Shown: piece after piece, positions 52,259-60,757 of the stretch
How positions within the stretch are numbered: position 1 is the first letter of the stretch
Layout: the number at the start of each line of letters is the position of its first letter
Assembly (NCBI RefSeq): GCF_001610835.1
Contig: NZ_CP011270.1
Span: 62,001 to 126,000, forward strand
Length of the DNA stretch: 64,000 nucleotides
Source of the DNA: Planctomyces sp. SH-PL14
GTDB lineage: Bacteria > Planctomycetota > Planctomycetia > Planctomycetales > Planctomycetaceae
Direction: 5' to 3'
Position numbers and translations under genes: made by a program
The notes under the pieces: generated by a model
What the model was told of the DNA's origin: nothing
The model's input: the letters and a program-made list of their open reading frames with translations, nothing else
The model's database searches: none

Positions 52259-54259
52259 ATGCCCCTGTCTGTCACCTGTCCGGAATGCGCCAAAACTCTG
52301 CAGATCCGCGACGAAAGCTTCCTGGGCAAAAAGGTCCGCTGCCCCAGCTGCCAGAACGTCATCGTCCTTCGGCTCCCCGGAGAAACGGAAGATGATGACG
52401 AAGTCCTGATCGAACTCGTCGATCCGATCACCCCCACTCCCCCGTCCCGCCCGACTCCGGCTCCGACCTCCGCCCCCAAGTCCGCCTCGGCTCCCGCCGC
52501 TCCCCCGGTTGCCCCCTCCCCTTCTCCCATTCCCGCAGCCAGACCGGCGGCCCGCCCCGCCCCAGACCCGTTCGGAATCGTGGAGGAAGAAGAAGAGCCC
52601 GCCGCCTCCGGTGCCGCCGCCGAACACCTGCGGCGGATGATCGAACAGAAGAAGCGCCGCAGCCGCAACAACGCCGTCCTGATCGTCGGAGTGCTGGGAA
52701 TCGCGGGCATCGCCGGAGCGATCGCGATCCCGATGCTCAACAGTGCCAAAATGCCGGTCGCGGCCGCGCCCTCCGCGGGGACACCCGCCACGCCGGGCGC
52801 TCCGGCCGCCGTTCCCGTCGCCGCCGGCGTCGTCACCGAAGAGGACCTCAACCGGCAACCGGAACTCATGGCCGAGTTCCGGCCGACCAACGGCAAGCCG
52901 ATCGACCTGCGGATGGTCCCGGACGGCGTCAACTTCCTGATCCACCTCCGCCCCGCGCGGCTGTGGGCCAACGACGAAGCGATGACGGAGCTCCGCTCCT
53001 GCCTCACGGAGCCGGTCGTGAAGTGGATCGAAGGAGCGATCCAGCGGAACTGCCGCCGCACGCCCGACCAGATCGACGAGCTGCTCGTCGCCATTGTCCT
53101 CGGTCCCACCGGCTCCCCGCCGCAGATCGCGGCCGTCGTCAACCTCGTCGCTCCGGCCAAGCCCTCCGACCTGATCGAAGAGTTCAAGGGGCAGATCGTC
53201 AAAGAGGCGGGCAACGCCCGTCTCATCACGAATGGCCAGAACTACTTCGTGGTCTCCGGCCTGCAGCAGTTCGCCATCGGACCGGCCAACGCGGCCACGG
53301 AGATCGAAGCGGCCCTCACAGCTCCCAACGAAACGATCCCGGACGGCGTCCTGGAGGTCGTCCGCCAGTCCGACCGGGACCGGCTGTTCACGATCGTCTT
53401 CGAGATCGACGACGTCCGCCGGAACGTCGATACGCTCTTCGCCCCTGTGGCGATCAAAGCGATCAACAACGTCCTGGACTGGTTCGGCGAGGACGTTGCA
53501 ACCGTCGGCTGGTCGGCCCATCTCGGCGACACGTTCCACTCCGAGTTCACGTTCTTTCCCAAGGGGAGCCGCAGCGCGCGGGGGGTTGTGGCGACACCAC
53601 GGGTGGTGCAGGAGACGTTCCGGATGCAGCTTCCGGACATGCCGCCGCTCCTCGCAGACGCGGTGAAGAAAATGAATCCGCCGACGGCCGGCTTCCGGCA
53701 GATCATCGGCCGGTTTCCGGCAATGATGCAGGCGGTCGCGCTGGAGACGGCGGCGACGGTCAACGCCCGGACCGCGCGGCTGACGACGGTCCTCCCGGCG
53801 AAGGCGGCGTCGAATCTCGCGCTGGGGACACTGTTGACCTGGGACGAGTCGACCCGGACGAACTTTGCGTCGGCTCCGGCGTATGAGGTGGCCGATGCCA
53901 AGCCGGCGCTGCCGGACAAGGTGGAAGATCGGCTCCGCATCCCGATCGACTGCGACGTGACATTCCCGCTGGAGCCGGCGTTTGCTTATCTGCTTGGTGA
54001 AGTCGGGGTCGAGGTCTTCGTGGACGGGAACGCGCTGAAGTCGGCGGGGATTACGAAGAACGAAGTCCAGACGCTGAAGCTGGGGAAGGCACCTCCGTTC
54101 AAGGCGATCCAGGCGATTCTGAATCGGTCGGACCGGGTCCAGACCTATCCGGAGATCGCGTTGTCGATCGATCAGGCGGCGAAGAAGATCACGGTGACGA
54201 CGAGGGCGGACGCGGCGGCGAAGGGTTTGCCGATCTTCGACATCCGGGGGATGAAGTAG
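52259..54259 (+). CDS. zinc-ribbon membrane protein of unknown function
   Basis: The 666-residue protein opens with a zinc ribbon (CPECAKTLQIRDESFLGKKV, then RCPSCQ) of the MJ0042/planctomycete type, followed by a Pro/Ala-rich linker (~60-115), one membrane helix (~140-158) and a large exported domain (~190-660). The exported part is beta-rich with several LVxxL/VxLV blocks. The arrangement puts the zinc ribbon inside and the large domain outside the cytoplasm. I cannot name the family; no enzyme motif is evident. ATG 52259 has GGAGG at 5-nt spacing. Repeat copy G begins 20 bp after its stop. Confidence 0.7.
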   Translation: MPLSVTCPECAKTLQIRDESFLGKKVRCPSCQNVIVLRLPGETEDDDEVLIELVDPITPTPPSRPTPAPTSAPKSASAPAAPPVAPSPSPIPAARPAARPAPDPFGIVEEEEEPAASGAAAEHLRRMIEQKKRRSRNNAVLIVGVLGIAGIAGAIAIPMLNSAKMPVAAAPSAGTPATPGAPAAVPVAAGVVTEEDLNRQPELMAEFRPTNGKPIDLRMVPDGVNFLIHLRPARLWANDEAMTELRSCLTEPVVKWIEGAIQRNCRRTPDQIDELLVAIVLGPTGSPPQIAAVVNLVAPAKPSDLIEEFKGQIVKEAGNARLITNGQNYFVVSGLQQFAIGPANAATEIEAALTAPNETIPDGVLEVVRQSDRDRLFTIVFEIDDVRRNVDTLFAPVAIKAINNVLDWFGEDVATVGWSAHLGDTFHSEFTFFPKGSRSARGVVATPRVVQETFRMQLPDMPPLLADAVKKMNPPTAGFRQIIGRFPAMMQAVALETAATVNARTARLTTVLPAKAASNLALGTLLTWDESTRTNFASAPAYEVADAKPALPDKVEDRLRIPIDCDVTFPLEPAFAYLLGEVGVEVFVDGNALKSAGITKNEVQTLKLGKAPPFKAIQAILNRSDRVQTYPEIALSIDQAAKKITVTTRADAAAKGLPIFDIRGMK

Positions 54260-54279
54260 AGAGCGGAGTACATTCTCCA

Positions 54280-54603
54280 CCGGGTCCAGGGGCACCCTGG
54301 TGGGGGATGCAAGGGGGCAACGCCCTCTTGCCCGCCAGAGGCCTGGCCGTCGAGAGATATCTGAAGGAGCACGTATCCAAGCGCGGACACCGTGTCGTAT
54401 GCCCCCTCACTAACACGCGTGGATTCCAGAGCGAGCGGTCCATTTTGAGGGACTTCTCAACGCCGGCACCACAAAGTGGATGCCCGTTGCTTACCACGGT
54501 TTCTTATCGGAGTGCCTCCGGCGACAAGGGGGCGTGGCCCACTTTATCCCAGCGGCCGTAGCGCGATGGGTTCGAGGTAGCAGCGCCGCGCCGGCAAGGA
54601 CGT
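54280..54603 (+). repeat. Structured dispersed repeat, copy G
   Basis: This full copy starts 20 bp after the zinc-ribbon gene stop and ends 1 bp before the stop of the convergent FG-GAP gene, filling the gap. Hairpin 1 is intact. Hairpin 2 is GCAAGGGGG against CCCTCTTGC. This copy is the most decayed in structure: the long-range half-sites read CCGCCAGAGGC and GCCTCCGGCGA, with two mismatches, and hairpin 3 has one mismatch. The tail GCCGGCAAGGACGTCC is present. Confidence 0.85.
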
Positions 54604-54604
54604 C

Positions 54605-55783
54605 CTATCGTTTCGGATTCTCATACCAGACGACGTTCTTGCTGAGCTGCCCCGCCAGCAGGATGTCCAGGTCCCCGTCCACATCCATGTCGACCGCCCG
54701 CAGATCATAGGCGCACTGATCGCGGTCCAGGACGTGCCTCCGGAACTGCCCGGTCCCGTCGTTCTCAAACCACGCCGCGATCTTGCTCTCATACGCGCAC
54801 GTCGCCGCGTCCACATCGCCATCCAGGTCCAGGTCGACCACCGCGAGACAGTGAGGCGAGCGCAGTTCCGTGTCGAACTCATGAGCCCGCCACCCGGGCG
54901 CCTCGTACCACACCAGTCCCACGCCGTGTCCGCGGCTCGCCAGGATGTCGACCTTGCCATCCCCGTTGACGTCCGCGGGATGAAGGTTGGTCGCCCCAGG
55001 CTGATTGGCGGCGACCATGGTCTTCTTCCAGCCCCGCTGCATCGGGTCGCGCGGCTGCTCCCAGAACGCGAACCACTCCCCCGTCCCCGGCACCGCCTGC
55101 GGGCCCCCCTTGGCCGCGGTGAAGATTTCCTTGCGGCGATCGCCCGTGACATCGCCAAGCCCCAGGTAGTGGCTCAGCCCCGGTGCATCGCCGTCCGCCG
55201 CGATCGTCCGCTCCCAACGCTCCGCCGTCCGCGGATCGGCCGGGACGCGGAACCACGCGACCGAGTTCGCAAACGGCGGCTTCGGCTGTCCGGAGTTCGC
55301 GATCAGATCGAGCCGGCCGTCGCCGTCGACGTCCCCCACCAGAACGCCATGAATGCCGTGGATCTGATCATCGACCGTTCGAGACTTCCACGAACCCGCC
55401 GGGGCCCCGCCCGGATTCTCCAGCCAGAAGATCAGTCCGGGATCGTACCGGGCTCCGATATAGTCCGGGTCGCCGTCTCGGTCGATATCGAAGGTCTCGC
55501 TGTGGATCGCTCCATGGTCGGGGGTCTCGTCGACGATCGTCTCCCGCCAGTCAGGAGCGACCAGCAGCCGCGTCTTTCCGGCGGCATTGAAGATCACGTC
55601 GACCTTCCCGTCGCCGGTGTAATCGGCGGCGACAACCGTGGTGTTGTGCAGTCCTTCGTGAACGACGTGCTTCTTCCAGGCCTCGTCGGCGCGGCTGACC
55701 GACAGGCCGGTCAGCGCGAAGGCGACCAGCGTGGGCGTCCGCAGATTGCGGAAGAGAAGAGAAAGAGCAGCGCGCGGGGGCAT
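54605..55783 (-). CDS. exported FG-GAP/VCBS-repeat protein
   Basis: The 392-residue protein has a signal peptide (~1-32, ending SVSRADEAW) and a beta-propeller built from FG-GAP/VCBS repeats. Recurring Ca-binding D-x-D-x-D-G loops are visible: DYTGDGKVDVIF, DIDRDGDPDYIG, DVDGDGRLDLIA, DVNGDGKVDILA, DLDLDGDVDAAT and DMDVDGDLDILLA. Such propellers bind Ca2+ and act in adhesion, polysaccharide interaction or secretion. ATG 55783 begins the signal peptide; 17 extra residues upstream do not look like one. It is convergent with the zinc-ribbon gene and divergent from rhomboid. Confidence 0.85.
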   Translation of the reverse strand: MPPRAALSLLFRNLRTPTLVAFALTGLSVSRADEAWKKHVVHEGLHNTTVVAADYTGDGKVDVIFNAAGKTRLLVAPDWRETIVDETPDHGAIHSETFDIDRDGDPDYIGARYDPGLIFWLENPGGAPAGSWKSRTVDDQIHGIHGVLVGDVDGDGRLDLIANSGQPKPPFANSVAWFRVPADPRTAERWERTIAADGDAPGLSHYLGLGDVTGDRRKEIFTAAKGGPQAVPGTGEWFAFWEQPRDPMQRGWKKTMVAANQPGATNLHPADVNGDGKVDILASRGHGVGLVWYEAPGWRAHEFDTELRSPHCLAVVDLDLDGDVDAATCAYESKIAAWFENDGTGQFRRHVLDRDQCAYDLRAVDMDVDGDLDILLAGQLSKNVVWYENPKR

Positions 55784-55974
55784 GCGGTGAATCCTGTCGT
55801 GGCCGGTCGACGTTCGAGCGCGATTCTGCGCCATCGCTCGCCGCTTCGCAAACGCCGCGGCTTCGTTCGCCCCGTCAACGGAACCCTAGCGGCCCGCCGG
55901 GCAGCCCCTGTTGCCCTCTCGGCGTCCGGCCCCCTATCCTTGCGATTGGTAGTTCGCCTGCTTGGGAAGACGAC

Positions 55975-56871
55975 ATGGGGCTTGATGATCGGGATTACGC
56001 GCGGGACATGGGTCGAGGAGGGTGGTCCAGCCCCCGCTCCGACAGCCTCTTCTCCACGGCGGTCAAGACGCTGATCGTCGCCAACGTCATCGTTTACGTC
56101 ATGCAGCTCCTGACGGCCCAGCATGACCCGCTGTCGCGGTGGTTCGCGCTCGATCCCATGTCCGTCCTGTACGGCCAGATCTGGCGCCTGACGACTTACG
56201 ACTTCCTCCACGACATGGGGGGGCCCTGGCACATCTTCTGGAACATGTACGTCCTCTGGATGGCAGGGAACCACCTGGAAGAGGGGGTCCTGGGACGACG
56301 GGAGTTCTTTGGATTCTACCTCGCCGCGGGAGTCGTCTCCGGGCTGTGCTACTGCCTGTGGGAACTGGCGTCGGGCCATCCGCACTCGGCGATCGGCGCC
56401 TCGGGAGCCGTCTCGGCGGTCATGCTCTTTTACGCGCTCCGTTTCCCGGACCACATCTGGCGGATCTTCTACATCATCCCGGTTCCGGTGATCGCGATCG
56501 TGTTCATCAACCTCATCGTCGACCTGCACCCCGTCCTGCTCCAGCTCGGCGGAATGCGGGGCGGCGACGGCGTGGCCCACGTGGCGCACCTGGGAGGGAT
56601 GGCGTTCGGCTACTTCTGCCATCGGACCGATTTCCGGGTCACGTCGATGCTCGACCACTTCCATCCGTTGCGGTCGCTCGAGCGATGGAAGACGCGGCGA
56701 CGCTTCCGCGTGGTGCGCGACGAGGAGGCCCCCGCCCCCCGCGCCGCCAAGGACTTCGACGCCGAGGTCGACCGGGTCCTGGCCAAGGTCCATGCCAGCG
56801 GTCAGGAGAGCCTGACGGAGGCGGAACGGCAGATCCTCACGGACGCGAGCCGCCGTTACCGCAAGTCCTAG
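55975..56871 (+). CDS. rhomboid intramembrane serine protease
   Basis: The 298-residue protein has a soluble N-terminus (~1-28), six membrane helices and a charged C-terminal tail (~215-298). The catalytic dyad is complete: S143 in GASGAVS and H205 in HVAHLGG. The rhomboid loop WRLTTYDFLH and the HIFWNMYVLW segment fit. Rhomboids cut membrane-anchored substrates within the bilayer; the substrate is unknown. ATG 55975 is well placed. truA follows 141 bp downstream on the same strand. Confidence 0.9.
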   Translation: MGLDDRDYARDMGRGGWSSPRSDSLFSTAVKTLIVANVIVYVMQLLTAQHDPLSRWFALDPMSVLYGQIWRLTTYDFLHDMGGPWHIFWNMYVLWMAGNHLEEGVLGRREFFGFYLAAGVVSGLCYCLWELASGHPHSAIGASGAVSAVMLFYALRFPDHIWRIFYIIPVPVIAIVFINLIVDLHPVLLQLGGMRGGDGVAHVAHLGGMAFGYFCHRTDFRVTSMLDHFHPLRSLERWKTRRRFRVVRDEEAPAPRAAKDFDAEVDRVLAKVHASGQESLTEAERQILTDASRRYRKS

Positions 56872-57012
56872 GCCCTCGGACCGTCGTGACGGCCTCAGCC
56901 GATTCGCCGACCGCCCACCAGTCCGAAGCGCCGGCGAGGGACGTTCCTCCTGCCGCGCTGGCTGCTCCAACGATGCAGCCCGCCCGGCTCCCATCCCCCC
57001 TTCCTCGTTCCG

Positions 57013-57870
57013 ATGACCAACCTTCGTCTTACACTCTCCTACGACGGAACCGACTTCGCGGGATGGCAGGTGCAGCCCAATCAGCGGACGGTCCAGGACG
57101 AGGTCGAAAAGGGAATCGAAAACCTGACCGGGGAGCGGGTCCGCGTGATGTGCGCCGGGCGGACCGACGCCGGCGTCCACGCCCTCTCGCAAGTGATCAA
57201 CTTCCGGACAACGTCGTCGATTCCGCCCGAAAAGTGGCGCCCCGCGCTTCAGACGCGGCTTCCCCCGGACATCGTGATCCGCAGCGCCGAAGGGGTCCCC
57301 GACGACTTCCACGCGACGTATTCCGCCAAGAGCAAGCGGTATCGCTACCTGATTCTCAACAGCCGCGTCGACGATCCCTTTCTGCGGCGATTCGCCTGGC
57401 GGCTCGGCTACCGGCTCAACGTTTCCGACATGCACCGGGCGGCGCAGGTCCTGGTCGGAACGCATGACTTCCGCAGTTTCGAATCGAACTGGCCCAACAA
57501 GGCGTCCAGCGTCCGTTCGGTCTACGACGTCGCCGTCCGTCGGATCCGGCAGCATGACCTTTTCCTGCCGAAGGCCCTGTTGACGCCCGGGGGAGCGGAG
57601 GAGGCGCCGGATGAGCCGCTGGTTTGCGTGGAGATCGAGGCCAACGGCTTTCTCTACAACATGGTCCGGTCGATCGTCGGGACGCTGGTCAACATCGGCC
57701 GCGGGACTTGGCCCGTCGAGTCGATGAAGCGGATCCTGGAGTCAATGCACCGCCTGCACGCCGGGGACACGTCGCCGGCCCAGGGGCTGTTTATGGCGAC
57801 GGCCAATTACGACCGCGACATGGGAGGGGAACCGGGCGTCCCGGACGAAGGGGACGGGACGGAGGAGTAA
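57013..57870 (+). CDS. truA: tRNA pseudouridine synthase A
   Basis: The 285-residue enzyme converts U38-U40 in the tRNA anticodon arm to pseudouridine. The catalytic Asp is D52 in the family motif CAGRTDAGVHA; GTHDFRSF and the closing NGFLYNMVRSIVGTLVNIGRG are also present. Length is normal for TruA. ATG 57013 begins MTNLRLTLSYDGTDF. Repeat copy H lies 128 bp after its stop, in the opposite orientation. Confidence 0.93.
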   Translation: MTNLRLTLSYDGTDFAGWQVQPNQRTVQDEVEKGIENLTGERVRVMCAGRTDAGVHALSQVINFRTTSSIPPEKWRPALQTRLPPDIVIRSAEGVPDDFHATYSAKSKRYRYLILNSRVDDPFLRRFAWRLGYRLNVSDMHRAAQVLVGTHDFRSFESNWPNKASSVRSVYDVAVRRIRQHDLFLPKALLTPGGAEEAPDEPLVCVEIEANGFLYNMVRSIVGTLVNIGRGTWPVESMKRILESMHRLHAGDTSPAQGLFMATANYDRDMGGEPGVPDEGDGTEE

Positions 57871-57998
57871 GCGACATCCCCTCGTTGGCGTTTACGCTTC
57901 AGCGTGGCTCGCCGGACTCGCTCGATTGTAAGGCATCCCAGCGGCCAGCCTGAACGTGGAACTCCAACAAACTGCCGGTCCCAGCAGAGGACTGCTCG

Positions 57999-58298
57999 CT
58001 TAAACCCAACGTGCCACGGCAGCCTGGGGTCAAGGGGGCCACGCCCCCTTGCCGCCGGAGGCGCTTCCATGAGGAACCGTGGGAAACAACGGGCGCCCGC
58101 TTTGTGGAACCGGCAGTGAGGACTCCCTCAATCTACACCGCTCGCTGTGAAATCCCTGCGGGTTGGTGAGGGGGCATACGGCACGGTGTCCGCGTTTGGA
58201 TGCTCACTCCTTCAGACAGTTGTCGACGGCCAGGCCTCCGGCGGGCAAAGGGGCGTTGCCCCTCTGCACTCCCCACCAGGGTGCCCCTGGACCCCGGT
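57999..58298 (-). repeat. Structured dispersed repeat, copy H
   Basis: This copy is on the minus strand, downstream of the amt1 3' RNA pair on the same strand (it starts 82 bp after RNA copy 1). Hairpin 1 is intact, hairpin 2 is GCAGAGGGG against CCCCTTTGC with a G-U pair on the minus strand, hairpin 3 is AGGGGGCGTGGCCCCCT, and both long-range half-sites are exact. The 3' tail has diverged and is not recognisable beyond ACGTTGGGTTTAAGC. Confidence 0.85.
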
Positions 58299-58380
58299 GG
58301 CCCGTATCTGGCGACCACCAATCAGCGAATGCGCCCACCGGGGAGGGACTCTGCGCCAACAGTCCCCCTAAAAGCAGGAA

Positions 58381-58487
58381 GACCCAGCCTCCCGAGGTGG
58401 TCGCACAGACCTCGAGAGACTGGGTCAATCCTTCGTGCATCATGCACGCACCAACACCGAAGTTCCCAACTTCGGTCGCCAGGGAGA
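58381..58487 (-). ncRNA. Structured RNA element, amt1 3' region, copy 1
   Basis: On the minus strand this 107-nt element starts with TCTCCCTGGCGAC, then a hairpin (GAAGTT/AACTTC), GTGTTGGT, a second hairpin (CGTGC/GCACG) and a 16-bp terminal hairpin opening CCCAGTCTCTCGAGGT and closing ACCTCGGGAGGCTGGG. Two stem positions of the terminal hairpin are U-G pairs on this strand and would be A-C mismatches on the other, so the minus strand, the same as amt1, is the likely RNA. A TCTTCCTGCTTTT tract follows, so it may end transcription. The GAAGTT and CGTGC stems covary with the other copies. Confidence 0.6.
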
Positions 58488-58643
58488 TCACGCTTCCACT
58501 GAGGTTTCGTTCCGGGCTCGACTCCGGGACAGCCATTTCAGTGGAAGTGTTTCGTTGTCTCCTTTGATTCGGCTTCGGAGTGGAAGACTCGCAAAGCCGC
58601 AGAGTGTGTCTTGTTGACCTCGTCCCGCTCGGGAGGAGGGGAG

Positions 58644-58752
58644 GACCCAGCCCCCCGAGGTGGTCGCACGGACCTCGAGGGACTGGGCCAATCCTCAGTG
58701 CGTCTTGCACTTACCAACACCGGAGTTCCCAACTCCAGTCGCCAGGGAGAGA
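58644..58752 (-). ncRNA. Structured RNA element, amt1 3' region, copy 2
   Basis: This copy starts about 23 nt after the amt1 stop codon and precedes copy 1. It has the same order: TCTCCCTGGCGAC, hairpin GGAGTT/AACTCC, GTGTTGGT, hairpin AGTGC/GCACT and the terminal hairpin CCCAGTCCCTCGAGGT/ACCTCGGGGGGCTGGG. Relative to copy 1, the first hairpin changes A-U to G-C and the second changes C-G to A-U, both compensated. No T-tract follows the terminal hairpin here. Confidence 0.6.
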
Positions 58753-58775
58753 CTTTTCGCTCGGCTCGGTTCGGC

Positions 58776-60287
58776 TCAGTTGTAGTGGTAAGCCGATTCG
58801 CCGTGCTCGTTGATATCCAGACCTTCTTCTTCGGTCGTTTCGCTGACCGTGAAGCCGATCGTCTTGTGGATCAGGAGACCGAGGATGATCGTCAGGACGA
58901 AGGCGTAGACGCCGGTCGAGACGAGGCCGATGGCCTGCAGCTTGACCTGCTCCATGCCGCCCATCACCGGACGAACCGCGAAGTAACCAACCAGGAGAGC
59001 ACCGAGGGCTCCACCGACACCGTGGACGCCGACGACGTCCAGCGAGTCGTCGTATCCAAGCTTCGGCTTGGCCTGAACCGCGAGGAAGCAGACGAGACCG
59101 CCGATCAGACCGATCACCAGGGCACCGCCCGGGCTGACGTGGCCGGCACAGGGGGTGATCACGACGAGGCCCGCCACCATTCCCGACGCGACGCCGAGGG
59201 CGGTCGGCTTACCAACCTTGAGCCATTCGGCGAACATCCAGGAGCCCGTCGCGGCACTGCCGGCGATGGCGGTTGTGGCGAAGGCCATCACGGAGACGGC
59301 ACCGGCGACCGGCAGGAAGTCCTTGCCGACGGCGATGGCCGAACCGGCGTTGAATCCAAACCAGCCCACCATCAGCATGCCGGCCCCCATCAGGGTCCAG
59401 CCAACGCTATGCGGAACGAACTGCGGACCGGGGTAGCCCCGACGCTTCGGAAGAATCAGGATCAGGGCGAGAGCGGAGACACCGGCGAGGACGTGGACGA
59501 CCGTACCACCGGCGAAGTCCATGACACCCTTCTGGAACAGCCAGCCGTTGACGTTCCACACCCAGTGGGCCACCGGGTTGTAGACGATCGTGGCCCACAG
59601 GACGGTGAAGAGACACCACGCACTGAACTTCACGCGTTCGGCCACGGCACCGACGATCAGGGCCGGGGTGATGATGGCGAACATCATCTGGAACATCGCG
59701 AACATCAGCTCGGGAATCCCGACCGGAACCGAGCCGACCGTGTCACCGCTGGTGAGCTGGCGACCGTAGGTATCGTCGAACTTCATCGGATCCGTCGGCG
59801 TGAAAGCCTTCAGGAAGACGAGCCCCGGCTCCCAGGCCAGGTAGCTCAGCTTCGGCTTGTCGGTGCCGTCGTCATTCTTTCCGGCATCGGACGTGATGAC
59901 GGAGTTCACGGAGAAGGCCATGTTGTAGCCGTAGGCCACCCACTCAATTGCGATGAGCGGGACGCAGACCATGACGACCATGAACATGTTGAGCAGGTTC
60001 TTCGAGCGGACCATCCCGCCGTAGAACAGGGCGAGGCCCGGCATCATGAAGAACACGAGGGCCGCACTGACCATGATCCACGCGGTCGAACCGGTGTCAT
60101 AGGCCGGAGCGGCGGCCGGAGCCGCGGCGGAGGCCGCCTCAGCAGAGGGCGCCGCCGGGGCGGCTGGCGTTTCAGAGGCCGCTGGCGCGGCCGCAGCAGG
60201 GGGTGTTTCCTGAGCACCGACAGTCGGCGTCAAGGCCGTGGTCCAGAGGACCATGGCGAGGAGAGCGAGCGCGCACTTTCTGAGCAT
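58776..60287 (-). CDS. amt: ammonium transporter (Amt family), first copy
   Basis: The 503-residue protein has a signal peptide (~1-24), an unusual Ala/Pro-rich linker (~28-62) and eleven membrane helices of the Amt/Rh fold. Amt landmarks include ALFYGGMVRSKN, GTVVHVLAGV (first pore His) and GVHGVGGALG (second pore His), plus the C-terminal EGLDINEHGESAY. It conducts NH4+/NH3 into the cell. ATG 60287 is preferred over a TTG at 60296. A sigma-54-type sequence lies 95 bp upstream of the ATG, and two structured RNA copies follow the stop. No glnK/glnB gene is nearby. Confidence 0.9.
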   Translation of the reverse strand: MLRKCALALLAMVLWTTALTPTVGAQETPPAAAAPAASETPAAPAAPSAEAASAAAPAAAPAYDTGSTAWIMVSAALVFFMMPGLALFYGGMVRSKNLLNMFMVVMVCVPLIAIEWVAYGYNMAFSVNSVITSDAGKNDDGTDKPKLSYLAWEPGLVFLKAFTPTDPMKFDDTYGRQLTSGDTVGSVPVGIPELMFAMFQMMFAIITPALIVGAVAERVKFSAWCLFTVLWATIVYNPVAHWVWNVNGWLFQKGVMDFAGGTVVHVLAGVSALALILILPKRRGYPGPQFVPHSVGWTLMGAGMLMVGWFGFNAGSAIAVGKDFLPVAGAVSVMAFATTAIAGSAATGSWMFAEWLKVGKPTALGVASGMVAGLVVITPCAGHVSPGGALVIGLIGGLVCFLAVQAKPKLGYDDSLDVVGVHGVGGALGALLVGYFAVRPVMGGMEQVKLQAIGLVSTGVYAFVLTIILGLLIHKTIGFTVSETTEEEGLDINEHGESAYHYN

Positions 60288-60381
60288 TGGAAACAAAGCC
60301 TCCCGGGTAGCGGAAACACTAACGACAACGGCCCTTACAACCAGCAGAAAGGGTGTCTGGCTGTGGCGTGCTCACGCATTA

Positions 60382-60397
60382 AACAATTCGCGTGCCA
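60382..60397 (-). promoter_or_regulatory. Sigma-54-type -24/-12 promoter for amt1
   Basis: The minus strand reads TGGCACGCGAATTGTT, which matches the sigma-54 consensus TGGCACG-N4-TTGC in every position except the last C of the -12 box (T here). It lies about 95 bp upstream of the amt1 ATG, leaving a leader of roughly 85 nt. The same arrangement occurs before the second amt gene. Confidence 0.6.
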
Positions 60398-60535
60398 GTT
60401 GTCCCCGCCGAGATCGCCGGGAGGCGTTCTGAGTCGGCCAGAGACTCGCGATTTGCAATTTTTGCTACGTCAAGAGGCAGTTGAAGAATGGCCCGAAAGT
60501 CGCAGGGACTGCACAAACAGGAAGCACCTGTGCGC

Positions 60536-60653
60536 AAAAAAAGCGCCCAGCCTCCCAAGGTGGTCGCACGGACCTTGAGAAACTGGGCGGCTTTATGTGC
60601 GTCATGCACTTACCAACACCGGGGAGTTCCAAACGCCGGTCGCCAGGGAGAGA
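60536..60653 (-). ncRNA. Structured RNA element, amt2 3' region, copy 3
   Basis: This copy is the second of the pair after amt2. Its first hairpin differs (CCGG/CCGG closing pairs), the second is GTGC/GCAC, and the terminal hairpin is CCCAGTTTCTCAAGGT/ACCTTGGGAGGCTGGG. The change of a G-C pair (CGAGG/CCTCG) to A-U (CAAGG/CCTTG) is compensated. The hairpin is followed by GCGCTTTTTTTG, with seven T in a row, so this copy ends in a clear intrinsic terminator. It separates amt2 from the amt1 promoter. Confidence 0.65.
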
Positions 60654-60757
60654 TTTGAGATCCGAGTCCGCCACGCTTTCGATACCACTCAGCGGGCTGC
60701 GATTCGAACGGTGTCTTGATCCTTTGACTGCGACTTCCGGGGAAGGCTTTCAGGAGA

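Noticed and set aside
2716-58298. Short open frames inside the dispersed repeat, such as those carrying LLQTSLDGQASGGQ or the RRRPGRREMSEG-type sequence
   Set aside because: They follow the repeat, switch frame between copies by small indels and lack start signals; the changes between copies keep stems rather than protein sequence.
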